Below are positions 11,490 to 23,129 of a stretch of 64,000 bases of DNA, piece after piece. Origin of the DNA: Hyposmocoma kahamanoa. Lineage: Eukaryota; Arthropoda; Insecta; Lepidoptera; Cosmopterigidae. The position numbers were made by a program, and so were the translations under genes. The notes under the pieces were generated by a model. It saw only the letters and a program-made list of their open reading frames with translations, did no database searches and had not been told where the DNA came from. Location of the stretch: the NCBI RefSeq assembly GCF_003589595.1, contig NW_020656077.1, positions 8,795,357-8,859,356 on the forward strand, written 5' to 3'. Position 1 is the stretch's first letter. Every line of letters starts with the position of its first letter.

Positions 11490-11665
11490 CATCTACCATT
11501 TTCCTCGCTGTAGTGAGGTTATAAAGTTGTGTGTTTCGCTCGGCAGTAAAGTTGTTTTGCGTCTCGTGTCTTGAAACCCTTGTCAAATCTCAGGCTCCTT
11601 AGCTTGCTCAAGTTTCACTACAAGCTCTCGCGCTAAACAACAACTTTGCGACCTTGCATAACAAA
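11490..11665 (+). repeat. RH dispersed repeat
   Basis: tgtgtttcgctcggcagtaa, then cttgaaacccttg, then aacaacaactttgcgacctt. The same order recurs at 63595-63790. M1 has inserted at its right end. Confidence 0.55.
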
Positions 11666-11938
11666 CATTGACTTACAATTATATGGACGTCGGGTTCGCG
11701 CTAAAAAGTGTCCGAACTTATAGGGCGTTAAATTGGAAACAGAGCGTCATTCACGCTTTAGTCTTCGTTTGTTCGACTGACAGCGAAGCAAGCAAAATTA
11801 AACAGTACTGCGATGACATTACAATTTAAATTCAACGTTTTAGCTTTTTCATATTCCTTTATATGTCACTACTGACTTGGGACATTTTTTTCGTGGTTTT
11901 TGTATTAGACCCGTTGTCCATTTATTTGTAAGTCAATG
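11666..11938 (-). mobile_element. M1 MITE, long form
   Basis: Flanks ataacaaa and ataacaca match at 7 of 8 positions and represent an aged TSD. Part of the left subterminal region (the acgtttaaatagg segment) is deleted, leaving ctactgacttggg. Confidence 0.85.
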
Positions 11939-12235
11939 ATAACACATCACTATTTTATTCTAGCACTTGAAGAATAAAAAGGCAAAATGGCTTGATTTAT
12001 GTAATTCGGGAGTATACAATGTTTAAATAAAAATGCTTAATACCACGTATCACAATTTTCCTACCATAAACAACCGAAAATACAGCCTTTAAAAAGATGA
12101 CAGCTAACAACATGTGACCAAATTAAAGAGTACAGCAGTAATACGACGTATGAAACTCACTACAAAATATTATATTTGACCGGTTAACCAAATGACAGCT
12201 GAAGTTTGTTTACTTTCAGTTACATACCTAAACAC

Positions 12236-12712
12236 CACCGAGTTTATAACCAGAAATAGAGACGAAATAAGGGCCATCCATCCCTGGCAACACATCAGGC
12301 AAATGGGCCTTATATCCCTTTTAAATATCAACTCACGTTTGCGCTGAAATCACAAATTAGAAAGCTGAAATAGTACAGCGCTACAATTGACCTGTGTGAA
12401 CGTCTCCGTACATTCCAAGAAAATTCTGTATTTATTGTAATAAAGATAATATACTTAAAATGGTGGCTATCCCATTTGGTGTGCGAAAAACAGCAAAAAA
12501 ACAAACGAGATCACATTTCATCGGTAATTAAATATTAAATATGTAAATTTTCAATTTTCGTCCATTACAGCAAATCTCAAGTTAGACTGGTTCATTTTGT
12601 AGTAAAACAATTGACGACACCTTTGATTGACAATTGTTTCAAAAATCTGAGCGCAGTTGTCGCAGAATAGTTTTCAAACAAATGAAATAACATTTCGTCT
12701 TTATTTAGACGA
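12236..12712 (+). mobile_element. M2 MITE
   Basis: Starts caccgagtttataaccagaa and continues with the family interior (rounded repeats of aatacagaat, gacgaaaattg). The right TIR is decayed (tttcgtctttatttagacg). Confidence 0.65.
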
Positions 12713-12731
12713 ACAAATTGTGAGTCTGCTG

Positions 12732-13052
12732 CATTGACTTACAAATAAATGGACGACCGGTCTAATACAAAAACCACGAAAAAAATGTCCCAAGTCAACC
12801 TATTTAAACGTAGTGACATGTAAACATTGACTTACAAATAAATGGACGACGGGTCTAATACAAAAACCACGAAAAAAATGTCCCAAGTCAACCTATTCGA
12901 AATTTAAATTGTAATGTCATCGCAATATCGCGCTGTCAGTCGAACAAATGAAGACTAAAGCGGAGTTTGGCGCTCTGTATACGATTTTAGCGCCTTACAA
13001 GTGCGGACACTTTTTAGCGCGGACCCGACGTCCATATAATTGTAAATCAATG
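12732..13052 (+). mobile_element. M1 composite: truncated long form joined to a complete short form
   Basis: Bases 12732-12824 are the first 93 bases of a long-form M1. At 12825 a complete short-form copy begins. One perfect 8-bp TSD, gtctgctg (12724-12731 and 13053-13060), brackets the pair. The rest of the first copy is missing. Confidence 0.9.
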
Positions 13053-13109
13053 GTCTGCTGGTAAGTGACATGTCTAGCCTACCTCAAATTACAACACGCT
13101 GCTCGCATT

Positions 13110-13530
13110 ACTGCATGATGGCAATTGAAGTACTTCTCTGAGAGAGGTCTTTCAAAAGGAGGTCAACTTGTGACGGTGTGACCTCCTTACACCGTCATCT
13201 CACCTCTTTGTGACTCCCAGCTCGACCGCCACAACAGTCGGAGCTGTTCCAAATTCCATCGCGAATAATCGCTAATTCTGGTTCGTTACTACGTTTTACA
13301 TCATTTAATAAGTTAAATCATGTGTATGCCTAAATCTGTAATGCAGTTACTCGGCCCATTTAGGGGTAAGTGCCTTAATAATAAGTGTAGGTAGTGTTTT
13401 ATACTGTTGTACCTGTTTTTTTACATTTACCTTTTTATTGTTACAGCCCTTTCCTTAAACTTTACTTTTTTAATAAATTTTGTGGACCGGAAGTTTCCCA
13501 TTTCATTGCCGTGAACCTGTTTACGGCTAG
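13110..13530 (+). repeat. Dispersed repeat, probable LINE 3' region
   Basis: The order ttgtgacggtgtgacctcct, then gttttatactgttgtacctg, then ttgttacagccctt recurs at 31190-31740 with similar spacing. No open frame. It may be the 3' UTR of a LINE. Confidence 0.4.
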
Positions 13531-13605
13531 TTAGGATTACAACCCTTTCGAACTGTTACAAATACTCGAACTGTTACAACCAGCGCAAATTAAATGGGAT
13601 ATGAA

Positions 13606-14178
13606 CATTGACTTACAATTATATGGACGTCGGGTACGCGCCTAAAAGTGTCCGAACTTATAAGGCGTTAAAATCGTATACAGGCATTGACTTACAAATA
13701 AATGGACGACGGGTCTAATACAAAAACCACGNNNNNNNNNNNNNNNNNNNNNNNNNNNNNNNNNNNNNNNNNNNNNNNNNNNNNNNNNNNNNNNNNNNNN
13801 NNNNNNNNNNNNNNNNNNNNNNNNNNNNNNNNNNNNNNNNNNNNNNNNNNNNNNNNNNNNNNNNNNNNNNNNNNNNNNNNNNNNNNNNNNNNNNNNNNNN
13901 NNNNNNNNNNNNNNNNNNNNNNNNNNNNNNNNNNNNNNNNNNNNNNNNNNNNNNNNNNNNNNNNNNNNNNNNNNNNNNNNNNNNNNNNNNNNNNNNNNNN
14001 NNNNNNNNNNNNNNNNNNNNNNNNNNNNNNNNNNNNNNNNNNNNNNNNNNNNNNNNNNNNNNNNNNNNNNNNNNNNNNNNNNNNNNNNNNNNNNNNNNNN
14101 NNNNNNNNNNNNNNNNNNNNNNNNNNNNNNNCGTGGTTTTTGTATTAGACCCGTCGTCCATTTATTTGTAAGTCAATG
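13606..14178. mobile_element. M1 composite containing an assembly gap
   Basis: A 79-base right-end piece of M1 (13606-13684) is followed at 13685 by an M1 left end, the gap, and a second M1 left end in reverse (14132-14178). The outer TSD gatatgaa is perfect (13598-13605 and 14179-14186). The 47 bases on each side of the gap are exact inverted copies. Confidence 0.8.
13732..14131. other. Assembly gap, 400 N
   Basis: Exactly 400 N bases, a round number equal to the other gap, so the length is probably a placeholder. Open frames running through it are artefacts. Confidence 0.95.
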
Positions 14179-14489
14179 GATATGAATGATGAAATTATAT
14201 GCTTTACATTCACTTTAAATGGAGGAGCTCTGCGGTAATAGTATTTTAAAGCGAAGTTTGCAGAAAGGCTCTCTCAAGTGAGCTTTCGGAGAAACTAATT
14301 AATTTATTACTGTATGAAGTTGGAACAGTCTGTGCTGCACCATAAAGTTTTCAATTCCTTGCCGTTTGTAAATTAGTTACCTTTACATCATTGCAGTCAA
14401 AAGTGGATTTAATGCTGTAAGTTGTTAAGTCCGCCAGTTGGTTCCGTGGCTGAGAGCGCGTCCCCGTTATGTCGTCACGTTTTATCAAC

Positions 14490-14935
14490 CGACTTCAAAA
14501 CAGGAGGAGGTTCTCAATTCGACTGTATGTTTTTTTTTGTATGTATGTTACGCGATAGCTCCGGTATTTGTGAACCGATTTTCATGATTCTGTTTTTTTT
14601 TGAAAAGGGGGTACTTCCATAGTGGTCCCATTTAATTTTGAAGAAAATCACCCACCTCTAAGGGTGGCTGTTCACGCATGAAAATTCATTTTTATAAATA
14701 GCGCCTAATTTTTACTTAAGGAGCAATTATTTTAATGGCTGATTTTGCTATTTCTCCAATTCAAGGCGTTTCTCTCTCAATGTACTTTGAATAGTGAGAA
14801 CCGATTTTTATTATCTCCAGTGTCGAGTTCTGTATAGTGGCGAATTTAAGGATATTTCTATAAAACTTAGCACATGGACGTAATTCCACGTACTTTATGA
14901 TTGGTATTTTAGTACTCTGTACTGACATTATATTA
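14490..14935 (+). repeat. RG dispersed repeat
   Basis: Begins accgacttcaaaacaggagg, followed by ttctcaattcgactgtatg, a T-run, and gattttcatgattctg. Also seen at 24378-24560, 29605-30080 and, reversed, 35870-36150 and 49865-50582. A common high-copy repeat; I cannot assign its class. A SINE-like scrap (ggttccgtggctgagag) precedes it at 14440. Confidence 0.6.
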
Positions 14936-15287
14936 TTTTAACAATGGACGACTAGCCTAGCCTGTTCCCATAATATCACTACTATCTGTCGTGACTGTGT
15001 CGTAGACTTCTTCTTCGTCTTCTTTTGGAAGCCAGTAGTGTGTGTTCGCTTTCGTGTGAAACGGATGAAGATGAAATTTTAATAATGTATTACTTTTTAA
15101 AAAGGCGGAAGAGGAAGCTAACGAAGAAAAGAAAATTTTGGGTACATCCAATATTATTATATTTATTATATATATAAATATTATTAAAAAGAATACCATT
15201 AGGACTATGTCAAACGTTTAAAGATGAATTAAAAAGTGATGAGGGAAAATTTTGAGACTATTTAAGAATTTAATATTTTGTATTTAT

Positions 15288-15570
15288 CGAGTTCTTAGGT
15301 TTTCGCGATTGTTACACATAGGAAATGAAACTATTTTTCCGGATTTAAATCGCGTATATTTGTTTTTTCAAACAAACCGACGTTTCGGGCCCTTTACAGG
15401 TCCCATGGTCACGGTTGACTGAGGTGGTACAGTCTTCAACCAGTTATGTCTAATATTAATGCAAACCACCCTATTTTTTCACTATAGTTACAATAGTTAT
15501 TAATTAAATACCTTATTTTTAATTTTACAAAGAAAACATTCCAATTTACGCTACATTAAGTTTTACAAAT
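15288..15570 (+). repeat. FB element, left half
   Basis: Left arm from tcgagttcttaggttttcgc through cgtttcgggccctttacagg, then the internal segment with ggttgactgaggtggtacag. No right arm is found, so it is a solo half. Confidence 0.65.
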
Positions 15571-16569
15571 TATTTTATTGAATTAATTTTTATTAAGTTT
15601 AATTTATTATTATTATGTATTGTTAAATTTGAACAAAACTCAATTCACAAGAAATATTTAGTTATAAATAGTTTTTGCCCGCGATTTCGAGCATTAATGG
15701 ATTTTAACCCGATTTAAGCCCGGCAAATTAACAAAGCGCCGCATTTCTGGTCACGACTCAACGCTAGTGCAAAACGAGCCGAGAGTAGGAAGTTGAACAC
15801 GCGCAGACAACTGTCGTTCGAACTCTTCCCATTATCACAACAGTCTGTCCTCGTAACGACAAAAAAGTCGTGAACGGCAGTTAACCATGTCGTACTATAT
15901 GTGAACAACTTCATTTTAATATACAAGATACTGCTGGCAGACGTTGATTCGAATCCATAATTTACCTACCTAAATAACCTGACCACCACATCGATATATT
16001 TACCTGTAAACTAAATTGTTTTTGTCAAATGTTAAAAAAGTAGATTTTAGTTAATAAATTAAGTAATTATTTCTTTTCTGCAATAATTGTCTCAATTTTT
16101 TAAAACTTGTTTAGAGCTTTGTCATTTGGTTAGGCCATTGTTTACAGAATTTTGTCATTGTGTAGTAGATTAAGTGCTTTCGCCTTCACTATGTGAATTA
16201 TCTATCATTGGAAACAAAATTTGGCTAAATATAATATTTAATAGGTAAACAAAGCATTTATGTAATATGTAAGCTGTATGTTTCTTTAAATAAATAAATA
16301 AATAAACCTTACACTCCGTCGTCAAGCTAACTTGGACGGAGTATAGCACAAAAGACTTTCTGATCCACTTTGCTACTCTGATTAGCTGCTTTTGCGCTTT
16401 TTCATCAATGAATTCATTGGCTAGGATCTAATCTCGTCGAAAGTTTTCTGTCGATATGGGTTTTAATATTAGGTTCGTTAACGGGCTTTGCGTTAGGAAG
16501 CCAGACACGCGGCTTTAACCAGGATAATCTTACGTCTATGAACAGGTTTCGCGCCGTCTGACGCGAATT
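15571..16569. other. Unassigned AT-rich region
   Basis: No gene is supported. A (aaat)n tract lies at about 16286-16305, followed by a small stem pairing ctccgtc with gacggag near 16313-16341. Confidence 0.45.
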
Positions 16570-17150
16570 GCAAGTCTTTTTTACAAAAAACTTTTTCTTT
16601 TTTTTTAAATTTATTATTCAATTTACAATTAAACACATATGTACATTTAGATTTTCTTTTCAAAAACCCTTTAATGGGTTTATGCGAAAGGAATTGAGTC
16701 GCAGTAACTAAATACTAAGACAAAAATATTATAATTTAAACTTAAAAAATAATATAATATAATATAAGTAAATGAAGTTATGAATTCTGCCCTTTAAATC
16801 CACCGAAATAATAACGTTTTACAGCTTGTTTACATTTTTTTACACTTGAAAAAATATCCTCATGAAGCTCTGCTGGTAATTTATTTAGTATGTCAGGCAA
16901 CATGTAGTTAGCCGCCCTCATACCGTACGTATTAGTGGTTCTAGGCAGTTGATATGTGGGCAGGTTAGTGATATTGCGTAACCGACCATCTCTGCTCGTT
17001 TTCATGATTTGGCCAATCTTGTCAAAGTTGTCCAATAAAATAATCATACTGGACTTCTCAAAAACCGACATCACCTTGCACTGTTTGAAAAGACCGAAGT
17101 TGTCATCATTATATTTACTTTTAACTTTATTTGACACTTTATTTTATTTC
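16570..17150 (-). pseudogene. Non-LTR retrotransposon 3' end
   Basis: A minus-strand frame (17137-16778) encodes 119 aa, including LPRTTNTYGMRAANYMLP and ILNKLPAEL. This is the usual C-terminal tail after the RT domain of Jockey/CR1-like LINEs, with a shorter match to YNKLP seen in the other LINE tails here. A 3' UTR and a minus-strand A-rich tail follow at about 16590-16610. RT motifs are absent, consistent with 5' truncation. Confidence 0.65.
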
Positions 17151-17545
17151 TAACCGGCTAAATGCGGTTCCGGGCCGGCAAGTGTAAGGACGCCTTAAAA
17201 ATGTCGTTTCTTGTGGAAGAGTTAAGACATCTGTTACTTTTTAACTTCTGTTATTTTGGACTGTTAATGTAATTTAGACTTTACCCAGTCGCTATATCGT
17301 TGAAAGTTCAATATCTTTATTGCAAGTTACGACGTTTTGATTTTCTGTTGAAATTTTATTCAATGTGCAACACAAACTTATGAAACTCTAACTGTCTTTC
17401 TTTCATATGTGATCAAATTACACTTCAAATCGAATCGAAATTAGGTAATTTTTAAAATGTATAGATACACATTTCATATAGGTATTATCAAATTTTTATA
17501 AAAATATTAGAATTCAAGTTTATTTTATTGACATACTGTTATTTA

Positions 17546-17911
17546 CTTAGAATAATAACGCATAGAATGATGGTTTCATATCCAACGAACTGTCACAAGT
17601 GGAGCAAAAATCAAATTCATGTAGGCTAGTTTTAGTAGTAGATTAATTTTCGGTTTTAGTGAATATTTATATAAAAATATAAGTTGAAACGCGTTTCTTC
17701 CTTGTGGAATGTGATGTTAGTATCTATTTTATGTATGTCTGACGTATTTACCGCACATTTCGTCATTTTTAGCTAAAATTCTTGATCTGTTCGCGGTGCA
17801 AGTTGACCTTGAGCATTGAAGGCCTGCCCGCTCGTGTAGGCCCTTTTGGCGCGCTTCAATTTGCCTCACTTAGCGTGTGCGGACTAGGTTTCTGTGCGTT
17901 ATTATTCTAAG
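17546..17911 (-). mobile_element. M3 element carrying a THAP-like remnant
   Basis: TIRs cttagaataataacgcatag and the reverse at the right end. Perfect 8-bp TSD gttattta at 17538-17545 and 17912-17919. The interior (minus strand) carries the decayed counterpart of the short THAP-like frame that is intact at 34746 and 54330. Confidence 0.85.
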
Positions 17912-18239
17912 GTTATTTACATATTATAAGTATTTCACGTGTGTATGTACACTATCTATTACGTCGGTTTTCTTATCTGTTTATTTATTTATTGCTGAGT
18001 TCTGTATTGTTGTCAGTGGCTCACTCGCCCCGGGCTTGCTGAAAATCTGCGCCACGAAACGGGTTAAAAAAAGCCTTTTGTGGCTAAAACTGGGCAAGTC
18101 CCGATTGCACCGCGACACGCATGACGGTGAATTAGATACCTACTGCATTATCAATTGTTTTAACTTTTTTTAAATTATTATTATTATATCATTATTTGTT
18201 ATTCTCTCGCCTCTCCGAGGACCTAAAACATTAATGTTG

Positions 18240-18590
18240 AATGGCTATTATTATTAATAAGAGAAGAGAAGAGAGAGACAAGGACGCTCACGTAGGAGCC
18301 TGTACACAGGTTGAGAGTTGCACAGAGAACGCTGAGATCCGACGACAGCCGAAAGTCTAGGATGCTGAAAATTGGATCATGGAACTCAAATGGGGCTGGG
18401 GGAGACACCTAGCAAGGCAAGGTTATGACAGGTGAAGCAAGACATCGACTGATTGGTGGCAGAGGATGGGCAAAAGAAGCGTCAGGCCCTGTTGCAAGGT
18501 GGGTCATCCGTGGTGGATGGCGCAAACTTCGGGAGGTCTATACCCAACGTTGGGTCAAATTAGGCTATGGATGATGACTATTATTATTGT
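18240..18590 (+). pseudogene. Decayed RTE-type LINE C-terminus
   Basis: Broken plus frames show MELKWGWGRHLARQ and GKRSVRP, then WMAQT-like sequence and a tail tggatgatgactattatt. This order matches RTE C-termini (KWRWAGH, GKRSVGRP, RW.DD, then a GAT-rich tail). Many frameshifts. Confidence 0.45.
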
Positions 18591-18794
18591 TCCTCTGTTG
18601 TTTTGTTTATACGTGTGTCTGTGCTTGTGTTATAAACAGTTTTCTTTCTTTCTTGTGATACGTATGCTAACAGTAAGCGGAGTTCGGCATACTTGAGCGT
18701 AGTCAGCCATTTTCGCTTTGTACGTTATAACGATCAATTATATCGAGCAAAACCTCTTGTGTTGTTTTGCGAGTGCAAAAATGTTAGTCACACC

Positions 18795-19080
18795 CATTGA
18801 CTTACAAATAAATGGACGACGGCTCTAATACAAAAACCACGAAAAAAATCTCCCAAGTCAACCTATTTAAACGTAGTGACATGTAAAGGAATATGAAAAA
18901 GCTAAAACGTTGAATTTAAATTGTAATGTCATCGCAGTACTGTCGAATTTTGCTTGCTTCGCTGTCAGAAGAAACAAACGAAGACTAAAGCGTGAATGAC
19001 GCTCTGTATACGATTTTAACGCGCTATAAGTTCACTTTTTAGCGCGGACCCGACGACGTCCATATAATTGTAAGTCAATG
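18795..19080 (+). mobile_element. M1 MITE, long form
   Basis: Both TIRs are present (the left one with ggacgacggctc). Flanks gtcacacc and tattcaat do not match, so the TSD is lost, or the copy arose or was rearranged by recombination. Confidence 0.85.
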
Positions 19081-19084
19081 TATT

Positions 19085-19310
19085 CAATAGGAAAAGTTTA
19101 TCTTAAAATATACCAACGGATTTAAATTACATAAATAATGTACGACAAATCACATAGTTCAACGTGTTCAATGAAAAAGTTAGGTGCACCACAGTTCATC
19201 GTCAAGTTCGAATATCAAAAACCTTTTCCACGCTAGCGTGCAAAAAGCGCTTTTGCGCGCAGATTTCTAATGCGAAAGAAAGCCTTTCCGAGCTAGTGAG
19301 GTGAAAAAAA
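19085..19310 (+). repeat. RI dispersed repeat
   Basis: accttttccacgctagcgtg and gcgaaagaaagcctttccga, in the same order as at 10195-10345. Confidence 0.5.
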
Positions 19311-19311
19311 T

Positions 19312-19497
19312 ATTATTATCATTGAAGAAAGAGTCTTTCCCCGTTTCGCAAATTCCAATTTGCAACAAAACCTTTTGGAAATTACGTTTAGTACACCAGT
19401 TTCAGACTTGAATTGATCGATCAAACATTATTTAAACTAAGGACACTTATTACTAACAATGCAAGATGCCTCGAATTATGTGTCCGGGAGTATATTT
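19312..19497. mobile_element. M5 element, right end intact, left end lost
   Basis: Ends with tcgaattatgtgtccgggag, the M5 right TIR. The interior (cgatcaaacattatttaaac) matches the full copy at 33291-33526. Confidence 0.5.
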
Positions 19498-19691
19498 GTG
19501 TGCGGACTGTTCATATTCAGTACTATGTTAAATATGTAGTTTGGAAAGTCGTGTAAATATTATTATATATTTAGAACTATTTTGAATAAGTTCATTATGA
19601 TTTTACAAAATGCCTCATAAAATACTTAATTACGACTTGTTTCCATTTAATGAATTACCTAAACGTTTGTAGTACACTACACTGCTATAAT

Positions 19692-19735
19692 GCAGTAATG
19701 ATGTCAAGTAACTACAGTTACTTGACATCATTACT
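19692..19735. repeat. Perfect hairpin, one arm interrupted by M1
   Basis: taatgatgtcaagtaact at 19697 pairs with agttacttgacatcatta across a 2-base loop. After removing M1 the stem extends through gcattaca on the right side, giving about 26 pairs. The left arm contains tgcagtaatg, a motif also present in RB. Confidence 0.7.
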
Positions 19736-19963
19736 CATTGACTTACAATTATATGGACGTCGGGTCCGCGCTAAAAAGTGTCCGCACTTGTAAGGCGCTA
19801 AAATCGTATACAGAGCGCGACACTCCGCTTTAGTCTTCATTTGTTCTACGGACAGCGCGATACTGCGATGACATAACAATTTAAATTTCGAATAGGTTGA
19901 CTTGGGACATTTTTTTCGTGGTTTTTGTATTAGACCCGTCGTCCATTTATTTGTAAGTCAATG
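19736..19963 (-). mobile_element. M1 MITE, short form
   Basis: Perfect TSD tcattact (19728-19735 and 19964-19971). It lies within the hairpin above. Confidence 0.92.
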
Positions 19964-20350
19964 TCATTACTGCATTACATTAAGCGGTGAAGTCATTCAA
20001 AGGCAAACTAGAGCAAAAATTGTGAATCTCTTACACCAACCTCGTTGCCATAAAGTAATTTATAAGAATAACTGCTTCAACATGTGTATAATTATTTACA
20101 ATAAATTACCAAACGAAATTAAATTGTTACAAGGACATACTTTTAAATTAAAATTGACAAAATGGCTTTTGACACATTGCTTCTATAGTAATAAAGAATA
20201 CTTAGAATTTACAAATCCGTTACATTAACTAGAAACTATCGAGACTAAACATTGAATCCCATTAATATTTGCACATCTGCTTGCAGGTTGAATACAATGT
20301 ACCTAATTTTACTTAAGACCTTTGTAATTACTGTATTCTGTTCTATTCTA
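19964..20350 (+). pseudogene. Jockey-like LINE 3' end
   Basis: The frame to 20228 contains IIIYNKLPNEIKLLQ and KWLLTHCFYSNKEYL, a common C-terminal tail of Jockey-type LINEs. The 3' UTR has cacatctgcttgcaggttga and ends in a ttcta-type tail (ttctgttctattctattc). The same 3' end recurs at 23470-23830. Sequence upstream of M1 is not LINE, so the copy is truncated. Confidence 0.6.
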
Positions 20351-20497
20351 TTCAGATATATTAAAGATACAGTGTACATTCACTCCGTAAAAATTTTTGT
20401 ATCAGTAGGTGCACGCCACAGCGACCGAAAAACTCAGTCGATAATTTAAAAGCGGTGATTTGGGTGAATTTAATAGTAAATGTAATATATGCCTACA

Positions 20498-20600
20498 CTG
20501 CAAGGCATTATTATGCACGCACGCAAGCACGCACGTGGGCACGCACGAAGTCGCACGGACGGACGTTCATACACACACACTAGGACGCACAATGAGGCGA
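20498..20600. repeat. Low-complexity CACG/CACA tract
   Basis: Imperfect repeats of cacg, acgc and cacac, with purine-pyrimidine alternation. Open frames across it are by chance. Confidence 0.7.
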
Positions 20601-21980
20601 AGGTCAAACGCGCTCTGATCACTTCAGTAACAAAAAATATTAAATGCAAAAAAAAGAAAAAGGCAAACTCCTCATGCATTACCAACTACTATACGAGATT
20701 ACCAAGTCCATCAGAGTAATGGAGAGCTCGAGATCTGCGGTGCCTTCAGTGTTTATCCGCGAACAAGTAACAACTGGCGATATTACTTCAATTTCTTCGA
20801 CGGTTCTTATCTAGGGATACTTGATGCGACATACAAGCTGTAGGGATGGCGATTACATTGAAGTACAACAAAGACAGCCGAAAAGTATTTTATAAAAGGA
20901 ATGTAAAATGTGAAAAAACTAAACTACGAAGGAGGCTGCGTCACAGCTAGTCGCCAATAATTCCCTTTCTTTACTTATTACTGAAATTTGTTTAGAAAAT
21001 ACAAAATTGAATGGGACACCAAACTTTTCATTGGTTAAAATAATCGTCACGTCAAGCTAGAGCTGGTCTAGGGAGTTACCAAGCTTATTAACGCGAAATC
21101 ATCTTGATGCGATCGTGTTTAACCACACTTGTCGCATTCGCCGTTAACGCGACCGTTCACGCGCCGTCGCGCCACTTGTAAACCAGTATCAGCAGTAGTT
21201 GACATGCGTACGGGCGCGTACGGAAATTCGCAGGAAACGGTTTCGTTCTTCGTTTTTCGCTCTTACGTTCATGTACATAAAGCTTTTTCTGGCCGGCTTA
21301 ATGCGATTCTGCTCTAATAAGTGTGGAGACTACCTTACAAAACTGTGCATTACACACAGTCTCAGTTTTTTTTAAATCATCTTCCTAATGAAATAGATAC
21401 TAGTTACCTCTTGAAATATATACTAGTATACTACTCTTGCGAGAAACCCGTGTGGCGGTCCGCAAAACCGCCTTATTATTCCCTCTAAAATACAACCAAG
21501 TCACGTCAGTGTTTACTTTGCTCGAAATTTTTTGCTCGGCTTTCCGTCCTTTAGGATTTACAAATTTTTTATCGACTTTGTATATCGCTAATTTTAAATC
21601 CTTTGATCTACCATGCGGTTGCAAAGCATATTCCAATCTACAGTCATATTTTATTTATCCTGCAAAGTTTATTCCGTCGGGATTTGTAAATATTATCTAT
21701 AAAATGAGATCGACTTTTTAGACGTCGTCTTCACTTTGCAATCACAAAGTCCGTATGTGTTTGGAGAGAGGGCAATCTCGACGAAGGGCTACGATACGAA
21801 ACGCCGCCCGACCCCGGGGAGTGGCAATAGGCTCCTAGATATACCTACACAAGCGCACTGTATCGAGACGGTTACTACTTTGCCTTTTTGTGCGAGACAA
21901 ATTATAGATTAGAGAACTGGACCACTATGTCTCTTTTATCTACGACTTCGTTTCTTCCGAGTTACGTTACACAAAAACTG
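20601..21980. other. Unassigned region
   Basis: No gene or known repeat is assigned. A GC-rich island at about 21120-21240 (gttaacgcgaccgttcacg) and another at 21760-21840 have no sustained coding frame. Confidence 0.4.
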
Positions 21981-21984
21981 CCGT

Positions 21985-22158
21985 ACTACTGTAATGTGGC
22001 ATTACTGCGTTCCGGTTTTTCAAGGGTACAAGAGTAAAGGCACATTGGACTTGTCAACATATGTCTCAGGGTGACGGCGCAGTGGCAATACACCTCAGAT
22101 CTTTGTGATTTACTCCGGGATGCGCCATACCCGGAGCTCGACCGACAATAACGAATGG
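21985..22158 (+). repeat. RB fragment followed by repeat RD
   Basis: RB landmarks gcattactgcgttccggttt and gacttgtcaacatatgtctc, then gggatgcgccatacccggag, which recurs near 31790. FB has inserted at 22159. Confidence 0.55.
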
Positions 22159-22731
22159 TATCGAGTTCTTAGGTTTTCGCGATTGTTACACATATGAAAT
22201 GAAACTATTTTTCCGGATTTAAATCGCGTATATTTGTTTTTTCAAACAAACCGACGTTTCGGGCCCTTAACAGGTCCCATGGTCATGGTTGACTGAGGTG
22301 GTACAGTCTTCAACCAGTTATGTCTTAAATACCTTATTTTAATTTTACAAAGAAAACATTCCAATGTACGCTACATTAACTTTTACGAATTATTTTATTG
22401 AATGAATTTTTATTAAGTTCAATTTATTATTAATTGATAATAGAAATTAGAATAAACTAAAACATATTAATTAGTACTGCAGTCTTATATCTGTTTGGGA
22501 TTTTTTCATCAGAGGAAATACTGGATCCCAAACTGGTAGTACGGAGAAATCATCTTCCCTGTTGAAATTAGGATGTTTTTTAATTTCAATGGCCTATCGC
22601 AACATCCTGGGTAGATAACGGACTTTTTACTAAACCGTGACCGGGACCTGTAAAGGGCCCGAAACGTCGGTTTATTTGAAAAAACAAATATACGCGATCT
22701 AAATCCGGAAAAATAGTTTTATTTCCTATGA
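22159..22731. mobile_element. FB element, long form with both arms
   Basis: Arms at about 22162-22275 and 22640-22729 are inverted copies around an interior with ggttgactgaggtggtacag. The repeated flank taacgaatggt (about 22148-22158 and 22733-22743) is a candidate TSD of 9-11 bases. The right arm again stops at ttccta. Confidence 0.65.
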
Positions 22732-22794
22732 GTAACGAATGGTGTTTTCAATAAATAGAAGAAATGTCGAACTTAGCAATTGAAATATCATATC

Positions 22795-22890
22795 GGTTTT
22801 TAGCAGTAGTAGAGTACCTTGTGAAAATTTCGTCCAGGGAAGTACTGCCACCTTACCTATTTCTGCCGCCAAGCGGTAATAACGTGATTA
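22795..22890 (+). repeat. RB head fragment
   Basis: gtagagtaccttgtgaaaat, then agggaagtactgccacctta, then gccgccaagcggtaat. Confidence 0.6.
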
Positions 22891-22902
22891 TTAACATCAT
22901 TG

Positions 22903-23095
22903 TAACTGCCTCCATTGCCGAACGGTTACCAGGAAGAACTGCCTCGCAGAGGTCTCGAGTGCAATTCCCGATCGGGAGAAATATTTGTATGGCCAACATC
23001 TATTTCTCTCATGAGTTTGGGTGTAATTTGTGGTTGTCTATATGTGTATCCATGGCATCCGCGATGCAGAGTTTCCCTAGTGCGTTTTGAAAGGT
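22903..23095 (+). mobile_element. tRNA-derived SINE
   Basis: Head gcctccattgccgaacggtt, with a B-box-like gtgcaattcccgatcggg. The body atatttgtatggccaacatc and the end atggcatccgcga match the copies at 25886 and 33545. Confidence 0.65.
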
Positions 23096-23129
23096 AAGGA
23101 TACATGAGACTTTTTAACTTATGTCTTTT

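Noticed and set aside
13702..14161. 148- and 155-residue open frames across the N runs
   Set aside because: They are formed by undefined bases; only a few real codons at each end come from M1.
20470..20719. Overlapping frames on both strands
   Set aside because: They run over a CACG/CACA low-complexity tract; composition alone keeps them open.
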